Shown piece after piece: positions 1 to 9,929 of a DNA stretch of 18,584 bases; within the stretch, counting starts at the first letter, position 1; the number at the start of each line of letters is the position of its first letter. The translations under genes were made by a program, and so were the position numbers. This DNA comes from Isohypsibius dastychi. Taxonomy: Eukaryota; Tardigrada; Eutardigrada; Parachela; Isohypsibiidae. The notes beneath the pieces were generated by a model that did no database searches, was not told the DNA's origin, and saw only the letters and a program-made list of their open reading frames with translations. Where the stretch lies: contig JAQIWT010000529.1 of NCBI GenBank assembly GCA_034696485.1, positions 1 to 18,584 of the forward strand, given 5' to 3'.

Positions 1-26
1 CAGTTACGGAAATCATAACCGACGCT

Positions 27-80
27 GGAAATAACGAAAATAGCGAAAATAACGAAAATAACGGGAATAACGGGAATGAC
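27..80. repeat. 9-nt tandem repeat, six copies
   Basis: Six consecutive 9-mers close to GAAAATAAC start at 27, 36, 45, 54, 63 and 72. They drift from GAAAATAAC to GGGAATAAC and GGGAATGAC. The unit keeps frame, so an unrelated open frame is read on the minus strand as a run of aromatic and arginine residues; I treat that frame as an artefact of the repeat. Confidence 0.85.
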
Positions 81-148
81 GGGAGGCAGCACCCGTTTCC
101 GACGCTTTGACCTGAATCCCGCCCGTTCTCGTCCCGTTACAGAAGGCC

Positions 149-186
149 CCCGTTACCGTTAAAAAAACGATAAAAACGGTAACGGG
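149..186. repeat. perfect 12-bp inverted repeat (hairpin) in a CCCGTT-rich segment
   Basis: CCCGTTACCGTT at 149-160 is the exact reverse complement of AACGGTAACGGG at 175-186, with a 14-nt A-rich loop. The surrounding 90-240 repeats CCCGTT and AACGGG words in both orientations. This is what the end or middle of a small non-autonomous DNA element or satellite can look like, but no target-site duplication was found. Confidence 0.75.
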
Positions 187-242
187 CGGAAAAACGGTAA
201 ATTCGTCCCGTTTTTTCTTCCCGTTAAAAAAACTGGGCAAGT

Positions 243-1155
243 TTGACGGAGACGCGTGGAAACCAGTTTGAGCTCGGTCGCGAATATCGTATACAGGCAA
301 CTGGGGTTTCCATCAACGAAGCGTACCAGACTTCTCAACCCAATCCGCGGTTTTACATGCAGTCAATGAGAATGAACGGCAAAGCATCGGTTATTCTACA
401 AGAGACAAAACGGGCAAGTAAGCGGCGAATTATTATTGCTTTGGTTTTGAACCTCTGTGATAAGGTGAGATGAAATAGTAATACTGTATTTCTCAGTTTG
501 CACTACGGTTGACGTGGATAAGTTAAAGACCAGTCTGCACATCCCTATCTTCTACGGAACTGTTGAAGCAAAGATCAGTGGAGCCGACACGATGGGGTTT
601 CTTGCAACCTTTTCAGATTGTTCCAACACAGTGATGAACGATGATGCAAGAAGTACGTTTTCTTTGCCGGATGCAATACACAAGGTGAGACCAGCAATGC
701 AAAACACCGAATAAAAAGTATTGAAAAAAGTTTGTTCGGACCAAAGTAAGAAAGCAGTGCGCAATTTAAAACTGAAGACGCCAGTGCATTCTGCCTTGCA
801 GGTGGAGCTGAGCAACCGTAGTGGAACTCTGTCAGTCGTCATGTTTAACGACGTTCTCGAAAAGCTGTTAGGAAAGTCTGCTAGTGGATACGTTGGTGAA
901 CGCACTGAGCCCTAATTTGAGCAGTTCATCGAGAGAGAGTGCTGCACTGCCCAAAAGAAAGCTTATCGGTATATGCAGTTCGTCGAAACGGACAAACAGG
1001 TGAAAAATATAAATAATTACCCAATTGATTCGCTGAAATTCGGCTTCGTCATTTTGCATGCAGAGGATTGTATCGTCCCTAAGATCCAAGAGACGGACAA
1101 AGCTAAAATTGAGTCGAGCGGGGAAAAAATCTCAATACAAATCGTAACGACTTGA
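243..1155 (+). pseudogene. RPA1-like single-stranded-DNA-binding protein, decayed
   Basis: RPA1 binds single-stranded DNA in replication and repair; RPA-like proteins are also carried by some Helitron transposons. Three coding blocks are seen. Block 1 ends at a GT donor after 464 and reads like the start of an OB fold (FELGREYRIQATGVSINEAY). Block 2 (497-684, between a TTTCTCAG acceptor and an AAG|GTGAGA donor) resembles the start of the RPA1 C-terminal domain but keeps one cysteine (SDCSNTV) of the usual four-cysteine zinc ribbon. Block 3 (802-1155, acceptor TTGCAG) reads VELSNRSGTLSVVMFNDVLE then KLLGKSA, matching the RPA1 C-terminal strand, acidic turn and 'LLG-SA' pattern. Breaks: TAA at 913-915, after which the same frame runs on to 1155; blocks 1 and 2 do not join in phase. 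The 5' end is missing. Family call by eye, moderate. Confidence 0.55.
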
Positions 1156-2097
1156 TCCTTATCTTGGCGCTAGTTCGTTAAACCGGTGAGTTTCCGTTTC
1201 GTTGTAGCTTTGTATATTTGTCGAATTTTGAATTCTATATCCTGATTTTGTTTTAGCGTATGAAATGTCCCAGGCCCTTTTCTTCACGGCTGTTGTCCGA
1301 TTTCAGCTATTGGGACGTCATTAAGCGTCTGTTCGATTTGACCGTACTGCTTCATTGTTTTGCTCGTCGATCTTAGTGTCTCTTTTGTTATGTAATGTCA
1401 AAATCAACTAACAGCCTGCACTCAACAAGCATAATCTCGTTCTCGATAGATGCCGCATACTGATTCAGACTGAATATCGTATCTTTCGTGGCTTAATCTG
1501 ACAGAATAAAGGTATGAAAATAAACGTGGATTAAAAAACACTCCCGCAGTTGTGCTTCAAGGGCTGACGTGGCATTCGATTCTTGAACTGATTCTCCAAT
1601 TTGTGAAGTAAATCTAAATAATCTTGACAATTAGACATCAGAAGATGTCATTCACAGATGTTTTCTGCCACGAATCACCTGTCAAAGTCATGTGGTAGAA
1701 TGCCAAGGGATGGTCGGGAAATGGTGCAATAAATAATCAATGTTCTTCTGTTAAGCTAACACTGGAAAGAGTCAGGAGCCACATAAATTATCCGACTCTG
1801 CGAAGTAAATATAATCCAGTCCATGCGAATACTTCAAAATCAGTCCGAACAGCTGAATCTAATAATTTATTGGCGTTATAACTGTTCATCCAGAACCAAA
1901 TTCAAGGAAACAATCACACACCGGATAGAGTGGAATTCAACACTCAGTTGACCTAGCCTGAACTCGCGACACATCCGTTGATCATATGCGTGAAAAATCT
2001 CATACTACCAGCTGTATAGAAGCTGTTTTTTTCCTTATCGAAATTACCATTCCTACGAAGTTGTAAAACTTTTAATTAGGCTATTGCACAAAACATC
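1156..2097. other. no gene seen
   Basis: AT-rich, with no frame above about 40 codons that reads like protein and no clear exon. It separates the RPA-like relic from the MATH-BTB relic and may hold degenerate 3' sequence of the first and the promoter of the second. Confidence 0.5.
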
Positions 2098-3362
2098 GTG
2101 GTGGAAATAGTATTCGATACTTTTCATAAAGTTTCGTACGCGCGAAAGGTCCCCTCACTTCAAATCTTTCTGGTTAATTCTAATATGGGTTGTAAGCTGC
2201 ATAAGATTCACGGCGTTTACAAATCAGTGAAGAAACGTATCCATTCCAACAGGTTTAAAGTGAAGGATGGTGCATTTCTGGCGGTGTGGAATCTTACAAT
2301 TTATCCAGCTAAATCAGAACCCACAGCGCCTGAACATTGCGTGTCTCTGTTTGTCCGTTGTCAGAGTTCTTACCCCAAAAATGTCAGCAAAAGTGCTCGG
2401 CCAGGTATGGTTTGACGATGCAATGTATTATAACTGGATTTTGCTGTTGAAAACTATGTCAGCTGCAGTCAAAAGAAATTCTCTATCAACTACTCGCGAA
2501 GATTGATCAAGTTTTTTGTACCTCAATGCACGTTTTGAACATGTTTTGCTCTTTCTGAGTATTCGGGATTACAAAAACCATCACTTGTTATACTCCATTT
2601 TGATCTTCCTGATTCCGTCAACAGCTTGGCCGATGAAAAGGCCGGCCTGAAACGCACGGGCGACAGTGTTTATTTTGATTCTCGGAATTACATCGTTCTC
2701 CAGTATTTGAGATTGCCGAAGCTGAAACTACTAAAACAAGGCCATCTTCGTTTGAGTGTTTGGCTCGAATTCGAACAAACAACGTTTACAGTCCCGCCGA
2801 ATCCGCAGCTCCAAATTGACTTTTTCAGCCTGTCGGAAACGACTGATTTCACGGACGTTGTTCTTGTCTGCGCGAATTAAGTCGAATTGAAGGCTAACAT
2901 GGCGATTCTTGGAGCTCGTGCACCTGTTCTGCGCAATATGTTGAGCGTGAACTTCCGAAAGCTGCAGATCGCAAACACCAATTGACCTTTGGAGAGGACA
3001 TCGTTCGTACATTGATGCAAGTTCTTTATATTGTATTGGATAAATGGGTTGCGTCAAAGATGACAATGTCGTTGAATTTCATGGCATTTCTCACCTGTGG
3101 GAGATCCCCGAACTTCACAATTATTCATCCGACAGTATTGCACAAAAACCTGGATGACGAGAGCTGTTTGGCAGTGTTTGAAGCGGCGTATTTACAAGGT
3201 GATTTGAATCTGAAGTCTGCTTGCCTCGAGCATTTTGCTAAACATCTTAAAAGTATGATGCAGAATGAAAGATTTGAATCGCTCATGCGTCATCCGGACC
3301 TAGTGAAAGACATCATGAGCCGCATTGCATCGGCTGGTAAGCAAGATATTAACATGTCTTGA
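2098..3362 (+). pseudogene. MATH-BTB-BACK (bath/SPOP-like) ubiquitin-ligase adaptor pseudogene
   Basis: Proteins of this family use MATH to bind substrates and BTB to bind cullin-3. MATH: 2098-2415 gives SNRFKVKDGAF, WNLTIYP and HCVSLFV, the typical S-x-x-F, W-x-x-x-x-YP and SL-F spacing; the end of MATH seems to change frame near 2360-2500 and resumes at 2626-2760 (LLKQGHLRLSV). BTB: DFTDVVLVCAN then VELKANMAILGARAPVLRNM from about 2845. BACK: from 3143, LDDESCLAVFEAAYLQGDLN and KSACLEHFAKHL to the stop at 3360-3362. Breaks: TAA at 2878-2880 inside the BTB core; frame changes near 2960, 3048 (into VEFHGISHLWEIPELHNY) and 3143. No introns are obvious. Short indels plus a nonsense codon in an otherwise strong homologue mean a pseudogene; assembly indels could explain some shifts but not the TAA. 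Confidence 0.88.
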
Positions 3363-3695
3363 ACTATACCCTCTGTCGGCTTTTGGTTCTTCTTTTATCG
3401 TGGGGTTTTTTTGATCTGTAATTTGTGGAGTTTTTGTTATGCCTTGAGCATTTCGCTGTCAATAATCAATTTTCGTCCGCACCAGGTTCGAGCCTTGGTT
3501 TATGAAAAAGTGAATTGAGAATAATTAGTGATGTTCGTTTTTGTGTAATGAGTAACCCTGAAAATGGCCCACTACAGTTGAAAATGATGCAAAAATTAAA
3601 GATTTTAAACAGACTACGGTGCATTAAACCCGCTTGTTAAGCGCCTCTCAGACCACCTAACAAATCGAAATCCGCTGACAATCAAAGGACTGGCG

Positions 3696-3947
3696 TCATA
3701 GGGCAAGGGAATTCCAGGGTTGCACGTGTACATGGATCGTTTTCATTTTCATTCCAGTAATTTGTGGAAAATGGCCACGATTGATGGACTCACCCCCGAT
3801 CTTATTCGAGAGGGAGGGCGATAGTTTTCCGTTGACCAGAATGATCCCATGACCTTCGCACAGGAAGTTTACGTCTTTGTAAAACCGGAAGTAGTTGGCA
3901 GTATAGTTGTGGGTGATCCACAGGGGATTGTGAATAACATATTGTAC
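3696..3947 (-). pseudogene. open coding-like segment, unknown family
   Basis: The minus strand stays open for 83 codons without an early ATG, so it would be an internal or last exon. It includes NPLWITHNYTANYFRFYKDV, CEGHGIILVNGKLSPSLSNK and VHVQPWNSLAL before a TGA. Upstream on the same strand, after a TTTCAG near 4020, is a short block VDTYLTWFRWEAPMLPHSCF ending in a stop in a different frame, which might be the preceding part after a frameshift. I do not recognise the family. Composition (aromatic residues, no low complexity) is protein-like. Confidence 0.3.
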
Positions 3948-4108
3948 TCAGTCGATTAAGTTACTTCAAAGCAAGAGTGAGGCAACATGGGAGCCTCCCA
4001 TCGGAACCATGTCAGGTAGGTATCAACCCTGAAATTAACACACAGCTTCACAAGCTTTCTTTGTAGCCTGGCTTGGACTTGCCAAGAACGTCTTGTTTTT
4101 GAAAATGC

Positions 4109-4387
4109 TTGAAGGGATCGGGAATCACACAAGTGTCGGTGGCGCAGAATCTTACAATCAAGTGTTCGGAAGTTTTGGAGTCTATGGTTATTCAAGAACT
4201 AAAATTGCTGAGCGACACTTTGCTGATTATTTCTGCTGGATCACGATCGACTTTTGTTGAACTGTGCAAATTTTGGACCACTCCAACGAAAGAGGAAGCT
4301 GCGAAGGTACTTCTCAATCATCTCTGTTTGGCCATCGCTACTTCAAAAGCTGAACGATGGGCTATGGCTCGCGTGGTGGCACGGTAA
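4109..4387 (+). CDS. short open frame, unknown, doubtful
   Basis: A 92-codon open frame from a non-ATG start, with a helical, leucine- and alanine-rich C-terminal half (EEAAKVLLNHLCLAIATSKA). A second + strand frame overlaps from 4254 to 4640, also open but poorer in composition. No motif is recognised and no flanking splice sites are convincing. It could be an exon remnant or chance. Confidence 0.2.
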   Translation: MKGSGITQVSVAQNLTIKCSEVLESMVIQELKLLSDTLLIISAGSRSTFVELCKFWTTPTKEEAAKVLLNHLCLAIATSKAERWAMARVVAR

Positions 4388-4825
4388 CGCAGACCTCTTG
4401 ATGCAGCAGCAAGTAGCTAGCTCCCGGAACGGAGGAGGACATCAATCAGGTCAATCTTCGTTCTCATGTCTGTTCCCATGTTTCGTTTTCTCCATGCAAA
4501 GCTCTTTGACCTTCGTCACCAACGCATACGGTATGTCAGTGGGATCTGATTCTTGCATTGAGCTTAAAAATCATCTGTCTATCTTTTCAAAAATTCACAT
4601 GGTATACGTGCTATCTGATGCAGAAGTATTAAGATGGTGAGAACCTTGGCCAGTTCTATCACAAGAGTTATCAAGTTTTTTTCACGAGTTTAACATTTTT
4701 TTAACACGTTAACGCATGCAGAAGTCTAGAGCAAACAACCAAACGGAGAGAAACATGCGAAAACACCAAAAATATCCTTTTCTGAAAACTCCCGGATTTT
4801 TTTTGTCGATTTGTTTTATCTTCAG

Positions 4826-5364
4826 ATACTACGAATTTTATAAAAAATCACTCTGATTCTTTAATTATTACATCAAGCAATCTAGAATCCATACTGGCAG
4901 CAACAAATGTGAAGAGGAAAGAAATAACAATTGATTTGCAGGTACAGTCTGCCTGCAAATTCCATATCATTGTTCTCAAGAATGAGCTTGAGAGCTTTGA
5001 TGAGCATGCCGGTTGGAGGCCGGCTTGGGTCGGGGTGATGATTCCAGGCACCAACCACAGCAGCATTTGCTTCTGCATGTGGTATGTTGGTGTAAAAATC
5101 AGATACATCAGCGACCGGTATCGAGTACTGTGGAACTATTTTTCAGTTCTTTTATCCACAGGACCAGTTTTGTTTATCGTTACTGTTCTTCTGGTTAGGA
5201 CTAGGCCTTATCTTATGTTCAAAAATGGCTTTATAAAGTATAAACATAACAGTATGAATGGATTTTTCGGAACAGCAGGCTCAAACAATCTGCTCTTAAC
5301 TGGATCGTCGATAAAGTCCGCTTTTCAGCTATTCGCCTCACGCCAACATCTACGTGTAGATTGA
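4826..5364 (+). CDS. possible exon(s) of an unknown gene with a hydrophobic segment
   Basis: After a strong acceptor (TTTTATCTTCAG ending at 4825) the + strand stays open for about 179 codons to a TGA. The first part is varied and protein-like (KRKEITIDLQVQSACKFHII, then HAGWRPAWVGVMIPGTNHSS). The part around codons 105-125 is hydrophobic (LSTGPVLFIVTVLLV) and would be a membrane span if translated; the last 40 codons are less convincing. A GT donor may end the real exon near 5117. Family not recognised. It may be joined to the next + strand model. Confidence 0.3.
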
Positions 5365-5371
5365 CTTATCC

Positions 5372-5818
5372 ATGAAATTCGATAGTGAAGAAGTTCCGGA
5401 CATCCTGGAAATAGGATTGGATGGATACAGGTGAGGGATGATGAATCCAGATTATCACTTCTGGTTGAAGATTTCATACTAAAGAAATGAGTATTAGAGT
5501 CAAAACGGCGTCCGATGAGTTGCCAGTTTCCGGAAACGGATACAATTTTCAATCTACAAGAATTACACATGGTTTCTCACCTCATGCGCACTCAGGCAGA
5601 ACATGTATGGCAAGTCTTTGACTTTTCCTTTGATCCTCAGCTCTGTCAGAGAGATTTCGGCGTTTTCCGGAGAGATCAATCGGTTTGGGCTTCGCTTGGC
5701 CCTCGACGATACTCCATTCGTCTGCGCAGGGTCGAACGGTGGGAAGGTGAGTTTTCCTGCAGCATGCAATCGTGGAACCATCCACGCAAAGCCCAATCAT
5801 TACCGAATTTTACCCTAA
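5372..5818 (+). pseudogene. two-exon gene fragment, unknown family
   Basis: Exon 1 runs 5372-5430 from ATG (MKFDSEEVPDILEIGLDGY plus two bases) to an ACAG|GTGAGG donor. Exon 2 starts at 5596 after CACTCAG; the split codon AGG joins in phase and continues QNMYGKSLTFPLILSSVREI, then FGLRLALDDTPFVCAGSNGG. There is a second donor at 5747 (AAG|GTGAGT), but the frame also reads on to a TAA at 5816-5818. After that stop, coding-like text appears in two other frames: 5837-5915, and about 5918-5980 (AFYSNTFHIHGSV). Phase-perfect splicing supports a real gene; the scattered downstream frames suggest decay. I do not recognise the protein. Confidence 0.4.
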
Positions 5819-5988
5819 CCACATGCTGACGAAGTTTTGTCAACACTGTGAAAGCAATTGCGTACACGACGCACGAATTGTTGAACGGTTCTAACTTTGC
5901 GAAAACTTCTCTAGAAACCTGAATGGAGCCGCCTTCTATTCAAACACGTTCCATATCCACGGAAGCGTCTCAGTTGTGAGTCGAGAGT

Positions 5989-6363
5989 TCATGCTATCGT
6001 GAATCCGGACTTAGTTTCTACGCTTTTCACAACAAAGAAATGATTGGCTTTTACCCTGAATATCTTGATATTGATCTTTTTACCGTTACTCAAAAGGCGA
6101 TGCTCTGCCATCCCCTGAACCAAATCGAACAACTTGGCTATGTCCGATGGACGAAACATCCCGACAAACTTATCTGCGGTATCTGCTGACGATCTCAAAA
6201 TGTAGCTCACTGCGTCAACGAACTCCGAGTTCAAAAATGAGCCCAAGCGAAGCAAGTTCTCTTTATCAGCCTTCTTGAATTCCGGATCATTCAACATATT
6301 CAACTGCTTCCTAATCCAACTGCTGAGTTGTATATTTGAAGTGCCGATCGGAATATGAGAAGT
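5989..6363 (-). CDS. uncharacterised small protein, unbroken frame
   Basis: On the minus strand the frame is open from just after a TAA (6366-6364) to TGA at 5991-5989. The first ATG is at 6297-6295 (102 codons), but the coding-like text already begins upstream (LSSWIRKQLNMLNDPEFKKA), so the true start may be an upstream exon; a CTCAG acceptor lies near 6329. The rest reads ENLLRLGSFLNSEFVDAVSY, FVGMFRPSDIAKLFDLVQGM and KKINIKIFRVK, a mostly helical amphipathic protein with no signal peptide, cysteine cluster or membrane span. No family recognised. It is one of few frames here with no break. Confidence 0.42.
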   Translation of the reverse strand, partial: TSHIPIGTSNIQLSSWIRKQLNMLNDPEFKKADKENLLRLGSFLNSEFVDAVSYILRSSADTADKFVGMFRPSDIAKLFDLVQGMAEHRLLSNGKKINIKIFRVKANHFFVVKSVETKSGFTIA

Positions 6364-7075
6364 TTACGAGACTTCAGTCGGCTTAAATAAATAGGAAGCT
6401 TGGTTCCTGTTTTGCATTATTTTCCAGAGTTCTTAATTCAACCCTCCTTGACCAGAAGGATAGATACAAATTCTTTGGGACATTCGAAAATCATAAAAAA
6501 TTTAAACATAATATTATGTTCTACATTCCGATCGAACAAATGTACCACACAGAATGGACATTGTGGAAAAGCGAGTCCATAATTTATTTGAACAAATCTT
6601 ATTCAAGATGACGTTCTATCAGAAATTCCTAAAATATCAATAATGTGAAAGCTACAAAGTTATCACACATCAACAATATTCCGACGGATAATCTATGTGT
6701 CTCATGGAAGCACACGGGAAAAACTAAAAACGTTGATTACGGCGTGATCAACACTTTTTAAACGTATGAACGTCGATATAAATAAAACACTGCATTCATT
6801 CTTGAGGCTGAAGGCACAAAGGCACAAGTAAGCAGTCATTCTGACATGATTGGGTCTTCTGGAGGATGATTGAAGAAGTCAACTATGCCCACCCTTCGCT
6901 AAACGTCCCGGAAGAACAATGACGACTACGAATAAAGCCAAGATTTTACGTATGACTATGCGAAATTATGCTTTTAATTTTCTTCTGATAATTTTTCAAA
7001 ATTAACCAACATTTCCAGAATTTCTTCATGATCCATGATCTCAATACTTTTATTTGTTTGAAATTTTGCTTGTTT
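6364..7075. other. AT-rich stretch without a gene
   Basis: Only short frames of biased composition. Several poly-A/T runs and near-palindromic AATTTT words. Nothing assignable. Confidence 0.5.
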
Positions 7076-7330
7076 TCAGAATATTGCTTTTATTGAACCA
7101 AACTTGTGAGATTTGTAATATTTTGTGGTTTTTTCAACTGGAAATTTTGATTCTTGATTTTTCTGTAAGTATTTTGTGTCTCTGACGGGTTTTCTTCCCT
7201 CGAAGTGGGAAATTAAAGTCTTCATACTAAAATAGTGAACGAAGTCGAGTTCATTGATCCATGTTCGGGTAAGGATCTTGTACACATCTACCACATAGCC
7301 GACGAACTTGCTGCCGGTAATAATGAAGTC
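7076..7330 (-). pseudogene. possible F-box-array fragment
   Basis: The minus strand carries SKFVGYVVDVYKILTRTWIN then ELDFVHYF, followed by lysine-rich, less convincing sequence. The start 'KFVG....D' resembles KFVGMFRPSDIAKL in the unbroken frame about 1 kb downstream on the same strand, hinting at a duplicated family. Weak evidence; no motif. Confidence 0.2.
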
Positions 7331-7799
7331 ATTACTTTATAGGGGGCAAACTACATGAGTGGGTTCGGCGAATTGATGAAAATAACAAAAGAAAGAGAAA
7401 TCAGAAATGAGATTTGACTGGGCTTTTTGCCGGTTTTCCTACCCGGTACGGGTTCAAGCCTTACACCCCTTTGTCCACTCTGCTGACCACTCTTCCTGAA
7501 CATTGTGCCATTGTCTTCGACTGCCATAATATCACCCATGCAAACACAGAGAATGAGCGTCCCTATTTGTCAGTTATTGTCATGGACGTATATCTTGTTT
7601 TGTTGACATCTTACTCCATTCTTAAGAAAATTATTAAACGTCTGCTCACCATGTTATTTAATTTCAGTAGACATATCGGAAATCTGCTCCAATGGAGGCA
7701 GATGACATGACGGTTCATTGTTGCGTATGCATCACCTCAATAGAGCCGTCGCCAAATTGAATGGGATCAAGAAGAAGGGGCGAGAAATAACTAAATTAT

Positions 7800-8093
7800 G
7801 GAATGTGCCCTTTCTCAATATGATACTTTGTCTCAAAATCGACAAAAAGGTAGTTTGGGTTTTTTTTCAACTGCCTCTTTACCAAATGGTTTCGTTATTG
7901 ACCGTTGGATAGAGCTAACAGTATCAATGTGGAAGATTTTCTCACTCGGTTTAGTGTTGTACAGTAGCTTGGCAGCGTTGGTCCTCCCGCATTTAAAAGC
8001 GTCCTTGGTCCGCAGCAGAGCGCTCAGCGACATGATGCTCATCATTGCCTGTATTCTGTCATTCATTTTCGCTCGTTCCAGTCGCGGCACCAC
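7800..8093 (-). pseudogene. decayed paralogue of the minus-strand gene at 8535-9100
   Basis: The minus strand reads TNAAKLLYNTKPSEKIFHID, ITKPFGKEAVEKKP, then, after a one-base shift, PNYLFVDFETKYHIEKG and a TAA. Its nucleotides 7808-7894 align with 9004-9088 at roughly 75-80% identity by eye with one gap, so the two are diverged copies of one sequence. The copy here is shorter: nothing equivalent to the C-terminal part of the other copy was found further along. Family probably F-box-associated, from the neighbour only. Confidence 0.35.
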
Positions 8094-8534
8094 AATACTC
8101 CCACTTTATATCCACGAGAATGACGATTAGAAACCTTGTTCTCAAAACATTCGTATGCTCCCTTCATAGAAGTATTGGAGAATGAAACTTCACCATCTTT
8201 CGGTTTCTGGCAAGAGACACAACCATGAAAGACACCCCTGTTATACCCGAAGACTGTAAGAAGAACACTGAACAATCACTCCGCAAACAACCTTCCAATC
8301 TGTTATTCTTTCCCTTTTCGACCGTGCCTGATTTGGAGTTTAAGCTCGTTACCACGGAACAGTTACCACTGAATGGCTTCGAAACTTGTCTTCGGTCTGC
8401 TGCATGATGACGGCAATCTTATTCGTTTGCAGCTGGAAAGTCTTTTAATACTTCTGACAAGCTTATGCAGTAGTCAACGATTCGTAAGGGTTGATCCCAG
8501 TCGATTTCACAAAATCATCACGGAACTTGCGAGC

Positions 8535-9100
8535 TCAAAGCCGTAAAATCATCATTTCATTTGAGCAGTACGTTGTTGGTTGTTCCAGAATGTTGAATTG
8601 CCCATTGCAGCGCTCTTTTCCCTCGGCATACCATTTCAAAAACTACTGTCGATCAGTATATTTTCTCCCTTCGACACTATGATCAGATAGATCCGGAAAC
8701 GAGATGACTTCTTCCAAGTTCTCAGATTTATTCGCCAAATGTATAAATTCACCTTTGGAATCAGGTGGATCAATCCAAGCGCTTGTGGAAAATTCGCCAG
8801 TTCCTGGGCCAAACAGATTCGAAATGTTCTGGCGTTCATTTCAAGTGCGTTGTATATAATATTTAAATGCTGAGTCCCTCTCTTGATAATTACCAGTTTG
8901 AGCCCGTTGTCCAGCACAAACCTCAGCACAAAATGGACGTCGTGAAAATAATCGAATCTCTGTTCCGTCGATGTGCTAGCGCAACACCAAATTCGGACTG
9001 AGTCCCTTCTTAATATGATACTACGTCTCGAATTTGACGAAATGGTAATTTGGTTGTTTTTCAACTGCTTCTCGATAGAATGGTTTCGAGTAACACTTGT
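8535..9100 (-). pseudogene. F-box-associated-type protein relic
   Basis: Three blocks on the minus strand read as one protein after frame changes: FDYFHDVHFVLRFVLDNGLK (frame from about 9064), then GPGTGEFSTSAWIDPPDSKG and ENLEEVISFPDLSDHSVEGR in a second frame, then, past an in-frame TAG at 8645-8643, FLKWYAEGKERCNGQFNILE to a TGA at 8537-8535. The 'FLK-W--GKE' end resembles the F-box-associated domain of nematode F-box proteins; that is recognition by eye and not firm. The minus-strand blocks at 9335-9660 could be its upstream part. Confidence 0.35.
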
Positions 9101-9334
9101 GCGTGTCCTAAGGGACAGATTTAGAAGAATTTTTGCAAAAAAATTCGCCGCGACTGTGTGTTTTGATCTCTTTTTGCATCAAGTTGACCAGCTTCTTTCA
9201 ATCCCTGCAGACAAAAACCTGCACACAGATTGTCTTTGAATTTTTAAACGGCCTGAAGTGAATGTCTAAACACTCTCGGTTACGGGAGATTCTGTCACGT
9301 TCTTTGCAAGATGTTGCTTTTTTGGCTTCGCAAA

Positions 9335-9660
9335 CTACATGAGACTGATGACAGTGGCTGCATGTCCCCTCAAAGCGATGGCAATGTCGATTTCAATACA
9401 GGTCCTCGCATCTATGACGTAGTACGAGCACATGAGAAAACCTGTGAGGGATGTGACCAGATCAAATTGATCATCACCGTGATAAACCACAAATTCTTTC
9501 ATGTGACGCCGTTTAATTTGGGGATGACGTGAGATCACAGAAACTTCATGATCTTTTGACAGGACCACTATTTGACATTCGGGGAACAACTTCTATTGAA
9601 GAGTATCAAGATCATCGAGCCTATATATTCTCTAAACAGCAAAGCCATTCTGAATGAATT
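9335..9660 (-). pseudogene. upstream part of F-box-associated relic
   Basis: Frame on the minus strand reads IYRLDDLDTLQ, an in-frame TAG, then KLFPECQIVVLSKDHEVSVI, KEFVVYHGDDQFDLVTSLTG and CIEIDIAIALRGHAATVISL to TAG. A TAG also lies just upstream, after QNGFAV. The pattern of short strands and 'L--LK--FP----V-L' is like F-box-associated domains, and it lies 5' of the block ending at 8535 on the same strand. Between 9335 and 9100 no clear frame joins them. Further upstream, 9760-9925 minus also reads protein-like (EEFKIQITKIAMTSGVTN) and may be part of the same gene. Confidence 0.3.
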
Positions 9661-9929
9661 CTGCTGACACGTGAGTTTCGAGAGTATGAACCCTATCTGC
9701 TTATCAGAGATCACTCCATCTGAAAGAGGCTGGCTCGCTGTGCCTTATTGCATGAATTTGACGCTATTTCTCCATATTCAGAGCTATATATGGACAATCA
9801 CCAGGGATCGAGAAGAGCAAATCCTGTCAATGCTGGTATAGATACGCTTTCGTCCACTATTAGTCACGCCGGATGTCATTGCAATTTTCGTGATCTGAAT
9901 CTTGAATTCCTCGTCAATTCAAATTTCTT

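Noticed and set aside
27-83. CRISPR-like or telomeric repeat
   Set aside because: Units are 9 bp without spacers and drift in sequence; no telomere motif and the context is eukaryotic.
13-300. 95-codon minus-strand frame rich in Arg, Tyr, Phe
   Set aside because: It is produced by the in-frame 9-mer repeat and hairpin segment.
4848-5108. Minus-strand frame of 86 codons
   Set aside because: Antisense of the + strand exon that follows a strong acceptor at 4825; poorer composition.
7351-7710. Overlapping frames on both strands around 7400-7540
   Set aside because: Both are open but neither shows motifs or splice sites; possibly a repeat remnant, not enough to call a gene.
7798-8130. 110-codon + strand frame with hydrophobic stretches
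   Set aside because: The opposite strand holds a block duplicated at 9004-9088 and reads better; hydrophobicity is a mirror effect.
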